This document shows positions 1 through 10,400 of a stretch of 64,000 bases of DNA, piece by piece; position 1 is the stretch's first letter; every line of letters starts with the position of its first letter. This DNA comes from Pyrrhosoma nymphula (Eukaryota > Arthropoda > Insecta > Odonata > Coenagrionidae). The position numbers were made by a program, and so were the translations under genes. Under the pieces are notes generated by a model. It ran no database searches, was not told the DNA's origin, and saw nothing but the letters and a program-made list of their open reading frames with translations. Location of the stretch: positions 50,179,985 to 50,243,984 of the forward strand of contig OY754335.1 in the NCBI GenBank assembly GCA_963573305.1. The letters are read 5' to 3'.

Positions 1-1584
1 CTATTTTCTTTTAAATATCTCCAAAAGCAGTGCTCAAAGTGGCTGATAATTTGGCTCCCTCCAAAATCCTTTCCCTTTTGCCATTTCCATTAACATTCAT
101 TTTTAGGCAAAAATAGTTGAATTTTATGTATAGTGATATCCTACTTATATTTACCTTAATAATTTCTACATTTCTCTGCGCTACAATACGGCATAATTCC
201 ATTCATACTATTCCTTAAAATCCAAGAGTCCCTGATAACTCGGCTTCAACCCCGCTCCATAAGCTTGGCAGCAGTTACATCGGTCATTGAAGTCTTTCGT
301 CTTTTTGGAGCGGCTTAGGATACGATACTGTTATATCATTAGTAATATGATAATTTTTCTTCACAATGAAGCCAAATTTATTGAATTTTCTGCACGGTGA
401 AATTTTGCTAAAATTACCTGATAGGATATGTCAAGCATCACGCGGCAGGTGAGAAGTGCTGGTAAAAATTATCCTGTATTCAATCCATCTCTCTACTCTT
501 GAGTCATTCATTTGGTGACGGTGTCTTAAGCCTGCAGCGCAGTGCCCCCTTGTCAACTTCACTCAATGCATAACTGACAGCAGGCAAACATGTTCTACCG
601 TATTGAAGTACCGCCCACGACTACGTGAGAACATCGAAAAATATAATAAAAAATTCATCGGCCAAGAGAATAGTGTATAAATCAACATGGAACATCACAA
701 TTATCATAGATAGGTATTACATCAAATAAATGGGAGGCCAATTAAAATTCAAGCCTATGATTTCCCCGTCCTCTGCAGGTTTCCTCACATATTTTTCTGC
801 GTGAAACTTTCTTCAAATTATAAACCCCTTCTAAGTTCTTTGCACCTATAGGAGTATAAAAAAATCCATTTGGTCTATTCATTACTTACTTATTTGAAAC
901 AATTTCTACGTACTTCAACTTTGTAGAACAAAACAAGTGCGGTGTACTTATGAAAATGACCATTTTCATTCTGTTGTGTTTAATTTTCTTTAGAAATTAG
1001 TGTTTTTAAACACTGTAAACCGAACATTCAGTATAGTACAAATTATGCTGATCATTGTGGGCAATTATTTGCTAATGCATTGCAATATCATAAAAACTTC
1101 GGTTCAGTAGAGAATTATGTATGATGAAGTTGTTTCAGTTAAACTCTCTAGCAATAACAATTATAGAGAAATTATTACTGCTAAGTTAAATGATAATGTA
1201 AACATGAAGCTAAGTATTTCAAAACAGGAATGTGCTATAAGAGTCAATATTTTAATGAGAAGTAAGGAAAGCAACTTCGTTTTTGGATATCTGGATACAC
1301 TGGGCTGAATTTTTGCATCAGGTTAGTATTATTTTCTTGCATTACAATTTGCAACATTAATTTGTAAACCTATTGATAACTTGTGCATTATGCACGCGTA
1401 CCCTCGCAAACACATGAGGAATTATCGAATATATCAGGATCACAATAATAAACGCTCAGTTAATCTTCTCCAAAAATGAAAATGAGCGTAATCTTCTATC
1501 CCTTATTCCCAAAGAAATCGAGAGCGAAAAACTCCTTCTCCAATATACTTCACTGCTGCAGGCTTCACTTCGTAGATGTTACTA
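1..1584. other. No gene recognised
   Basis: AT-rich sequence without a supportable coding region. Open frames here are at most about 63 codons, have no family resemblance and do not differ from chance in AT-rich DNA. No internal RNA polymerase III promoter or obvious transposon end was seen. Confidence 0.5.
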
Positions 1585-1666
1585 GTACTCATGTTTAACA
1601 CTATTTAGTACTTTTCTACTACACTAATGTTGTAGAAAAGTACTAAGTAGTGTTAATCATGAGAAC
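1585..1666. repeat. Long inverted repeat (hairpin)
   Basis: Two arms of about 38-40 bases face each other around a four-base loop. The left arm starts AGTACTCATG and the right arm ends CATGAGAACT. Only a handful of mismatches separate the arms, so a transcript of either strand would fold into a long stem. It sits at the edge of a GC-rich patch. No flanking direct repeat was identified, so I do not assign a transposon family. Confidence 0.75.
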
Positions 1667-1960
1667 TCCTTCTCCGTTGGCCGGCGACGGAGATTTCGGG
1701 GCGGTCCACGGGGCGCCGTCAACGCATTTGCGAAACAATGGGCCATTTCTCAGCCTCCCCAGATTCGGCCGGTGCGGCGGCAGTTGTCGCAAGCTGTATC
1801 CTCTCTGGGCACTTCAGAGCGACGACCTCACACGCTTCCATGTTAATGCGCGTCTTCGCTTATCGTTGGTGGGTGTCGGAGCGGGTGGCAAACAGGGCGT
1901 GGAAAAGGAGACCAGATCTCGAGAATAAAACGATGGAAATAGACAGCAGAACGGACTAAT
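1667..1960. other. GC- and CpG-rich patch, no gene assigned
   Basis: This stretch is clearly richer in G, C and CpG than its AT-rich surroundings. Two overlapping open frames (1650-1928 and 1738-1959 on the plus strand) run through it because stop codons are rare at this composition. Neither has a recognisable domain. It could be an unannotated exon, a promoter patch or a repeat fragment, and I cannot tell which. Confidence 0.35.
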
Positions 1961-3641
1961 TAGCAATGCAATTTCCCCACAAACTATTAAAGACCATAAT
2001 TGCTGACATTAAGGCTTTCGAGTTAGGTTTGTCTTTAGGCAGTGTATCTCATTATTTCATTTGCCCTCTAATGCATTTTCTTTATCTGCAACATAGTACT
2101 AACTGCGTGTCTTGCATGCTTTTTGTATAACATTTTTATCCCTGTGCATTTGTGTTGTGGCAAAATACATAAATAATCATAGTGTCCATAACATTGAAAG
2201 CATATTTTTTAGTATATGGGGGTAAAATGTCCCTCCTGAGAGAGATAATTGCAGTTTTAGTTAATTTATTAGTCGTATACTCGAGTTTCATTAATCTTTG
2301 TAGGATATAGTATAGTGAATATAGGTGAAAACTCACCCCGTATCACACCCATGAGTTGCTCTTGCAAATACTTTACGTAGATTTAGACGCCAGGCCACCC
2401 ACCAAGATCACGGAAAACGGAGACGTCCTGTATTGGATTAAGTGAGATAAGGAGAAAATTGATAGTGTTTCTAAAAGAAAGGGGGCACCACTGACAACTG
2501 AGCCAACGGTTGATTTTTCTCAGGTCCAGTGAACGCGTCACGCTATTGACTTGCTTGAATGTCACTCCAACAGTCTAAAATATTATTCAGCGGAAATGTA
2601 ATGAGCCACCATTCCACGTCAAAGTTTAACCTGACGGTTTGATAGTGATTAATTTGCGAGAGCTTGAGCAAAATTTCCTCTATTCATAGAAGAGACCCCA
2701 TTAAAATTTCATTTTAGCTTGAGCAGTTGTCAGAAGCATCTAGTAAATACAGTATATAATATAAATTACTCAAAACTTCCGTTTCTAAGCATGAACTGCC
2801 TACACAGAAACAAAAAATATATGTATATTTGAGGATTTCAATACATACTATTTGCTTTGCATCGTATGCTGAAAAAAGCACCCATTACCGAAGGTTTTTT
2901 TAAAGATTTCATAAAAGGTTTTACGTTTAATTTAGTTTAAGTTTTTTTTTAAATGCCATGTATTAAATGGAGAAAGAGAATGTACTCTTTACGTGAGTTT
3001 GAAACCGATTTTTTTTTTTTCTGAAAACGTTAATAATAACTTACAAATCTCGACACACTACGGTGGATTAGATCATGAACATAAAATTTGGGAAATTGAC
3101 TAAAAAACAGGGGGGTTAAAAATGTCATTTTTCCCGCAAACGAGAAGAGACCATAATAGCTGCCATTGATAAACGGTGACAAATAAATGTGCTAATAGCC
3201 CAAAAAGCAACTAAAAATTTCTCCCAAGGAAACTAATTCATTGTCTCTCATATCGTTTGAGGTAGCTCACCAATATTACATATCAGAGCGCATTTTTCTC
3301 ACCAATGCTGAGTTAAATTTTATCAAAATAAAGGTAGGTATTGGTTTCAGAGTGAAAATTTCATAATATCTACTCTAGAGCGCATTTTGCATACCTACTA
3401 GAAAATATCGTGAATTTAATATCAGTTGCATTTTCTCAAGAAAGGCAGTTCCTAATATCATTTTTGGCCCATGGCAGCATTTTTTTAGAACAAATTTAAG
3501 GTGGTTGGAGCAATTTTTGTTTATGCACAGATTTGCGTCATTGCATTGCATGCATCTCCTTATTAGTAATATCTTTAGATAAAAGTGGAAAGAAATTATC
3601 ATTACCGAAGTCTTTCTAGCAGTTCAATGCTATTTGAACAT
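1961..3641. other. No gene recognised
   Basis: AT-rich DNA with homopolymer runs (for example near 2940 and 3010). Short open frames at 2136-2336, 2383-2565 and 3375-3602 on the minus strand show no family features. Confidence 0.5.
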
Positions 3642-3678
3642 GTAGCCTTATGGTATATGACATATGCCATAAGGCTAC
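3642..3678. repeat. 37-bp hairpin next to a SINE
   Basis: A nearly perfect palindrome beginning GTAGCCTTATGG and ending CCATAAGGCTAC, with a short AT-rich centre. It directly abuts the A-box end of the SINE at 3679. It may be an older palindromic insertion site or part of that element. Confidence 0.7.
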
Positions 3679-3863
3679 GGTGGCAGTGTGGTAACGTCCT
3701 CACATGCTAACCCGAAGATCGGGTTTCGAGTCCCGCCTAGGTAGGTTTTTCTCCACTCAGGGCATGGATGTTAATGTGAGACTTATTAACGAGTTAATTG
3801 TAATACAAGGCTAGTAGACTAAGTCGTTCGGAATAAAGACGAAATTATTATTATTATTATTAG
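3679..3863 (+). mobile_element. tRNA-derived SINE
   Basis: The head carries the two internal RNA polymerase III promoter boxes of a tRNA: an A-box-like TGGCAGTGTGG at 3681-3691 and a B box GTTTCGAGTCC at 3723-3733, in the tRNA order and about 40 bases apart. A non-tRNA body follows, and the element ends in an (ATT)n run at about 3845-3862, a common SINE tail. A second tRNA-headed element at 52752 has a related head but a different body. Acceptor-stem pairing is not evident, so this is not called as a functional tRNA gene. Confidence 0.75.
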
Positions 3864-4420
3864 TATGTGTTTCGAAATAATTCGATTACACATGTACAGA
3901 TTTTCTTCTGCACGCAAGAGAATACACATCATATTTTTATAATGGTTGCTTACAATAATTAATGAAGCATCACGCCTAGTCAAAAAATATATTTAGATAT
4001 AATTTTAACCTAAATTTCGAATACTGAGCCGGAAACCCATCATAACATGATTTAATTGAAAATGTAAAATAATATTCTTACATCACTTAAATTCCTGCAT
4101 TTTTTTGTGTTCCACCACATAAAAATACGTATTTATATGTAGTTTGGTCATAGAATAAATTTTCTTGTTTCAGGCTTGACTTGGTGGAAGTGAAAGATAT
4201 CAAATTTTTAATAAAAACATCGTATTTTGCAACGCCTTAAGTGCGGAAAAGTGCGAAGATTTTTATTAAAAAATGGTCATTTAATATTTTTCGACATACT
4301 TGAAAAGTTATTCAAATGTGTACTCGATGAATAATGATTACCAGCTCCAGCCACCATAGTAAATTAATACCAGCTCTTGAGTCCTGCAAATACGGGCATA
4401 GACGAGAGGAGAGAATTGAA
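3864..4420. repeat. Diverged dispersed repeat, copy 1
   Basis: This segment aligns in order with 52981-53400. Shared anchors are a TTCGATTA block just after the SINE followed by ATGTAC, a TCACGCC-AGTCAAA block near 3970, and TACTCGATGA followed by CTCCAGCCACC near 4321-4360. Divergence between anchors is high, so the duplication is old. No coding potential is visible in either copy. Confidence 0.55.
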
Positions 4421-7128
4421 CGATAAATGCGGGATCTTTGATAGAATAGGAATAGGGCATAGCAGGAACGGAAAACTCGTCTGACGGTCGTCAGTTTGGG
4501 TAGAACGTCTCACACTTGAAACTCCCAACATCAAGCACGAAATATTTAATCAACTCAAGAGAGTGTTACGAGGTCGTGCCCCTCACTAAGCTGCAGTGCT
4601 CTCCCTCACGTTCAGTCGAAGAATCATACCAAAAGCCTGGTGTTTGATTGATCCGTTGTATTTACAATGCCAGGGGCTGGAAGTAAGACGCGTGAACAGC
4701 CTAAAAAATATTTCTTTCGACCTATTTGGATCCAGGTGTGCGTAGTCGTAGTGAAAAGACGGGCACTTGAATGGGACTACGGGACGGGTGAACTAACACG
4801 TTTTATTCCTTTGCCCGTCGAATCAATTGAATACCCGTCAAATCAATGGCTTTTGGGATTAGGTTGAACATGCAAAGACTATACTATTTAAGACCTTCAC
4901 GCTTGCGATTACAGTGAAAAAATCCACTTATTAGATCTCATAAAAAATATGATTAAGTGGTTAACATTTTGGATTTTCGAATAGGTAGCGTTAACGTTAA
5001 TTTTGGGCTATTCATTCCTCACAATGCATACGCATTGAATTATTTCAATGTCAACTCAGTCATATAAATGCCTTCTGTAATGTAAAACGATTTTCAACAA
5101 CGACAGTACTTACATTAAACCTCTAGGTGACCAATTGTAGTTCTGATGAGGTAGAATTACTTGAAAGGCCGTATTCCTCACTTGAGGGTAGTATCGTTTA
5201 GAGTAGATCCAGAAATCAGCACTCGAAACACAGCAATAACGTCACAATCACGATCTATTGAAGAAAAGAACGGAGAACTCGTCCGCGCGCCCGTCACCGA
5301 ACACAACGACAAGCAAACTGACCGCGATACATTCCTTTGGAGGCAAAATTTCTGAAACAACTGCAAGGGAAATCACTAGCAAGACTCTTAGTCAGAATCT
5401 CCTTCGCGCAAGAGACACGAGATAAGAACCAAGGACACTGGTGACCTGGAAACGTGGTTCTGGATAGCTAATATTAATTTTTAAAGTGGATTCCAATGGC
5501 TGTCGAATAGAACCATTATGAAAACGCTTCATGCAGAATGTTCGAGATTAGACTGATCAATTACACAAAATAATGATTATGTTATCAAAATTCAATATCA
5601 GTGACATTTAAATTTCAGTGTTAAGTCATTCATTGTCAAGTGATTTAGTTCATCGAATTCCCCTTGATTTACTTTAGGCATCATAATTTCAAACGAAATT
5701 TTCACGAATGAATATATATTTTTCATATACTATCTCTTAATTTCATAAAAACAATGAGGTAGGAGTGCCAAAAATTATTGGCTAATGTTTTGGCATATTT
5801 AGAATTTATTTTTTACAATGGAATGTGCCCAAAATAAATCAAAATTGTTATATTTTTTTAATATTGATTTAATTGCAGAATAAGTATTACCATTGGCCTG
5901 CGTTAGCAGGGTCCTGGATTTCACGCGGCAGGGGTCCTTCTTAGGATTCCAACTCTAATCTGAGAGAAACAATTTTCACAGTACCTGAGCCTCATAGGCA
6001 AGAAGAACGTCGGCCCCGCAATCCCATGAATAATTTGCTATTCCCGTACAGCCAACGGGGACGAGCTTTTCACTCATTCAACCGTCATTTTAAATATTAT
6101 TATAAGAATTTTCTGAGTATGAACTATATTCTCAATTTAGAAACGTAATGAAAAAATCACGTAAATTTTAAGCAAGATGCTTTCAAAATTCATATGAGTT
6201 GACCAAAAATAAATCAAAACAACATATTTTTACAAGTGACACATTTATTGCCAACTTCTTAAATATAAATTTATAAAATTAATTGCAAAATTCAACTCTC
6301 AAGCATCGCTCTGTAGAAAATATATAACGTCTATTGTTCAATCGTGAGCTTTCGGTCAAATAGCCGTCGGACCAAACGATTGAGTTTTCAATATTGCCAA
6401 TAGACGTTCTCTAAGCTTTTTCAAACATATAAGTTTAAACTTCATATAACAAACTGCTTAAAATGTTTTTCACTTTGAGCGTCCTGCGAGTAAAACGACA
6501 CCATTTGAATTGCACTCTTAAGAAAATCATTCTCTTGGAACCAACAACTAATCACACTCACCGAATGTTCACGGATAATATTTCATTTCACTTCCAGTGT
6601 TTATTCTTTTTCTCATTAAAAAAATCCTTTTTAGCTTCGATGGAACAATATATAAGAATATCATATGCAAACCATGCTCGAGCAATGACACAGTAATGTT
6701 AAGCAATGATGAGCTATAATTATTGGAACTCAAAAACAGGTGAAATGTATGAAAACGAGACACAAGTCTCGGTTTTTTCTTCATATCACCTAAGCCCACT
6801 GTAATATGCGCACAAAAATCTTTGTAGTGTTCAAACCTATTCACCAACTAATCTTGGAAATAAATATACGTTGGGGGAACACTTTATAGTGAATCAATTC
6901 CCAAGGCACACTTTCCCGAGTCTATGGTCCTTTGGATATGACACAGTGATTTGCTATTAGTATGATACTTTTAGATTCCTTATATTAATCACCATCTTCC
7001 ACGCGGAACACGCAAAAATATGTTCATTGAGAATGGCACTTCGGATCAGAAAGAAGGAAAACTGGCCCGGCAATGTTTCTTCAGAAAAAAACATATTTTA
7101 TTCACCCAACAATTGCTTGGCAACATGC
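4421..7128. other. No gene recognised
   Basis: Mixed AT-rich DNA lying beyond the end of the minus-strand transcription factor gene. A weak inverted repeat has arms AACGTCTATTG at 6326-6336 and its complement at 6398-6408. The part nearest 7128 could belong to a long 3' UTR of the gene, since minus-strand AATAAA signals occur at 7102-7097 and 7196-7191. The open frames (for example 6569-6847 minus) have no recognisable domain. Confidence 0.45.
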
Positions 7129-7424
7129 TGCCTGACAGTTTAAGTAATCTCAAATGGTCAGGTGACTGTCGAATGAGCATGATAGTCTCATTTATTGTTT
7201 TACTGGCACAATATAAACACTGAAATGTCGTGGAACAGTGATATTCCAGGTTTGCTGGCATGCAGCGAAGTATCCCACTCTTCCCTGGGTCCTATCGCCA
7301 CACTGTAGCAATTGATTGTCCTCCACGCTAGCATTTATTGTATATCACTTGACAGTTCACATTTGGATCTAAGATCGGGTGCTTAAAGGAAGTTGATTGC
7401 TTAGCAGCACTCATCACTGAAAAT
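7129..7424 (-). repeat. Tandem copy A of the gene's 3' end
   Basis: An imperfect direct repeat of 7425 to about 7707, immediately adjacent to it. The first 32 bases (7129-7160) are identical to 7425-7456. Other stretches keep shorter identical runs such as AATGTCGTGGA and TATATCACTT or close variants. At its upper end, on the minus strand, it contains a diverged copy of the last codons of the transcription factor (Met-Ser-Ala-Ala-Lys), but the position of the stop codon reads CAA instead of TAA. So the duplication took in the end of the coding region and the 3' UTR. A minus-strand AATAAA lies inside it at 7339-7334. Confidence 0.85.
7334..7339 (-). terminator. Candidate polyadenylation signal
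   Basis: An AATAAA hexamer on the minus strand, about 350 bases beyond the TAA stop codon of the transcription factor gene and within tandem copy A. Further minus-strand AATAAA hexamers at 7196-7191 and 7102-7097 are alternatives. Which one is used cannot be told from sequence. Confidence 0.4.
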
Positions 7425-7707
7425 TGCCTGACAGTTTAAGTAATCTCAAATGGTCATCTCACTGGCAGATGAACAGTTCAGCCTTATTTTGTTGGTTTAA
7501 GAAAATAATATTACCGCTAGAATGTCGTGGAGCAGCCGTGTTCTAGTTTTGTTGGTCTGCAGCCAAGTATCCCTGTCTTTCCTGCGTCCTGTAGTCTCAC
7601 TCGCACAATTTCCCTCCATGTAATTTCTTGCATATCACTTCATGTTTCATATTTGGAACTAAGATTGCAAGCCTTGGCAAGTTGATTACTTTGCAGCGCT
7701 CATCAGC
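7425..7707 (-). repeat. Tandem copy B, overlapping the real stop codon
   Basis: The gene-proximal copy of the duplication. It overlaps the authentic TAA stop at 7686-7688 and the last few codons of the Odd-skipped family gene, then continues through the presumed 3' UTR. Homology to copy A fades at about 7705-7707, inside the eh1-like motif codons. Because this copy retains the intact gene end and copy A lacks the stop codon, copy A looks like the derived, non-coding copy. Confidence 0.85.
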
Positions 7708-8127
7708 GAGTCTATGCTGAACTGGGACGCTCCTTGGGACGGGGAAGGCGGGCAAGTTGACGTCGCGGCCGACGGCGCGAGCGAGTCCGGGATAGCCATC
7801 CCAGCCGCCGCCTCCGGGGGCCCGGAGACCAGCCCTGACTGTCCCCCGTGTCCCAGGTTGTGCGTCAGGCTGTGCCGCCGGAGGTCACAGTTGCGCCGGA
7901 ATACCTTGGCGCAGTGCGGGGCAGGGCAGCGGTACGGACGGATGTGGGTGTGCGTGAGGAGGTGCGTCTTGAGGTTGGAGCGCTGGTTGAAGGCGCGGCT
8001 ACACACGGGGCACTTGTGCGGGGATTCCTCGAGGTGCAGGATGCGGTGGACGGCCAGGGTGCGGCTCTGACAGAAGCCCTTGCCGCACTCCCCGCACACA
8101 AACGGCTTCTCCTTGCTGTGGATGTAC
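7686..8127 (-). CDS. Odd-skipped family zinc-finger factor, last coding exon
   Basis: This exon encodes residues 432-577 plus the last base of codon 431, ending at TAA (7686-7688). The intron ends CTGCAG at 8128. The exon opens with G-TAC-ATC-CAC, which completes the arginine codon and the final histidine (H434) of finger 2. Finger 3 follows (C442, C445, H458, H462), then finger 4 (C470, C473, H486, H490) and finger 5 (C498, C503, H516, H520; four residues between its cysteines). Linkers resemble those of the Odd/Sob/Bowl/OSR family, as do finger cores such as GKGFCQSRTLAVH and NQRSNLKTHLLTH. The tail ends in FSIDSLM (567-573), an eh1-like motif of the type by which Odd recruits the corepressor Groucho. 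The open frame's first ATG at 8099 is not a start; the exon begins upstream at the splice site. Five fingers favour Bowl or Sob over four-fingered Odd, but orthology is not settled. Confidence 0.95.
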
Positions 8128-10204
8128 CTGCAGAAGGAGGAAGGAGTGATAAATTTAAAATTGCATGAAAAATCATTAAAAATGCAACAAAAACATCAAT
8201 AAAGCCTGTAATGCGCAAAATTAGTGACTTCATATGGAATACGTGATAATAATGATAAACAGTTTATTTGCTCCTAGTAAAATATCCTTAATAGCACATA
8301 TAATGGGCATAATGTGATGTTAGTACTTAAAAAATAATCAAGAGCAGAAAAACTTCCCTACCTCTAAAGAAAAACACGATGAAACTATGCATGAAACAGT
8401 AATCTAATCCCTAAGAACAAGAAAAATGTAGCAATTCAATGGCCGTAATAATATTTAGTACACCACGCCAGGGATCGCCCTAAAAGTAAAATAGCCACAC
8501 TCCACAATCTAAAATAATTCTCGATCAATCTATCTGTGGTGGTTAACTAAGTAACAACAGGACATATTCACTAGTCCAAAAATATGTGGGACTCGAAACT
8601 GAATTTTATGGGGGACCCAGGTGAAGATGCTGCAGTTATGATTACCAAACACATCCTTTGTGTTGCTTATGAGAATATGACTCCGCGCCAGGGAAAATCA
8701 AATGCCAAAATCAAACAACGTACCAGCAGTACTTTGGTGGAGTTTTGATCCAATCCTTAATGAACTGGATATTCCAGGGATAAAATAGTGCAATAGCGGA
8801 ATGAAGATAATATTTACAATCGATTAAAAGACAAGACCATTAAATACTAGGGCAAAAATTATATATTCGGGACATTGAATATTAAAGATAGTGGTTGGTG
8901 TGTCAGCGGTGGTTTCACAGTTTTCCTTCGAATGATGGTATGTAGGTAATGCTTTTCGGTACCTAAGGTAGAGTCATTTACATTTTTGACCCGAGCAACG
9001 AAAGAGTCAGGTGAAATATTTTTCAGTTCTATAAGGGGAGCATAAAATGTGTGATAGATAATGTCTACTGTTCACTTTTCAGGATATGGGCTATTTATTG
9101 AAAAGGTCTCATGGATGTTTAGCTCAGAAACTGTGAATATGGTTGGCCAAGAAGCCTAAAGTAAGAAGCCGTACAAGCAGTTTAAGTAATTATTGCTATG
9201 GCAACATTGATTATTTTATCGTGAGCTCCTTTTATATTTGATTGTATTGGGAGGAAGAAGTAATGTCTTGCAACAGTAACCGAGATGTGATGAAATTATT
9301 TTAGTGCAATCTAGCTCAAACCAACTTCATCATCACCTATCACTAATATGAAGATTGAATTGCTGCAGCTCTCCATTCTTCTCTTCTCTCATTTAAGCTC
9401 TTCATTTCTACATAATTCTCCATTTTGACGTCTTCATAATTGGCCTGATGTATTCCATTCTTGATCTTCCTCTGTGATTCCTCACATCTATTTGTCCTTC
9501 CATTATTGTTTTGAATACGCTATTCTTTCAGAAAATGAGTCCAATAAGTTTGTCACCCCACTTTCACAGAGTTTTCATCATACGTTCTTTCTCTGCAACT
9601 CTTCAAAGGACATATTCTTCGGTGACTCATTCCGTTAGATTTTTATCGTTCTTTGGTAACATTATATCTCCATTTGCTTCCAATGTTTTTGGCTCTGAAG
9701 CTGTTACTGTCTAGGCCTCCTAATAGGTTTGGCAAAACTTGGTTTCGCTCACCAGTGCAAAATTAGATATAATTGAGTGTGAAACAAGCGTTGATAAGTG
9801 GGCATAGATACCTCTCCATCCCGTTTTTCTTGCATGATTTCCTATTCTTTGCATCATGCTGTTTACAAGGAGATGCCACCAAGTTTCGCTACGCTTTTAA
9901 TGTTCTCATTTAGAAGGTAATATTAATTCGTATAAAAGAAGTAGCATTTATTACTAGGTTATACTATTATTTAAAAGGATTTTATTGGCTGATAACCCAG
10001 CTACTCGAACATTAAAAGCCTTAGTCTTGACATTCGGCGGTGTAGAGAAATTAATCATCTGGCTAATCAAGAGGTTTAGAGAATGGCTTAATATCTTGGA
10101 CATACATCATGATAGAAATATTATTACAGTAATTACTGAGGGATGCCATTAAGAATGCAGGAGCAAAATGAAAACTCATAATAAAGATTAGTAACTTTAC
10201 ATAC

Positions 10205-10400
10205 ATACAACCCCATCACAACAATCCTTTTCGAGGTGTCCACTGTCAAAAAACTCAGTAATACCTGTTTGGGTTAAGAAACTGGTTCTCTTTAAACAAT
10301 TTACTCCATAATACCCTATCTTTGCATACCTTTTTTGCCTCTATTACAATAATGCATTCCTTCATTTGTAATATTAATAGGAATTTAGCCTTCGCAGCTA
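10205..10400 (-). mobile_element. LINE 3' end, degenerate (tail family 1)
   Basis: Read on the minus strand, this encodes a remnant related to the C-terminal end of an endonuclease/reverse-transcriptase LINE: a KECI...EAKKVCKDR block followed by a short 3' UTR. The same tail occurs at 13625-13765 and 26160-26345 (minus) and 28990-29330 (plus). Shared features are the (L/V)-(R/I)-E-A-K-(E/K)-(I/V)-C-K block and a 3' motif like CTCCGAAAAGGAATG. No reverse-transcriptase catalytic region remains. Confidence 0.55.

Noticed and set aside
7714..8168. Plus-strand open frames of 118 and 106 codons opposite the last exon
   Set aside because: They are antisense to the zinc-finger exon and are open because of its GC-rich codon use; no independent domain.
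7865..8233. Minus-strand 122-codon frame overlapping the last exon
   Set aside because: Out of frame with the five zinc fingers and reads through the intron boundary; arginine/threonine-rich artefact.
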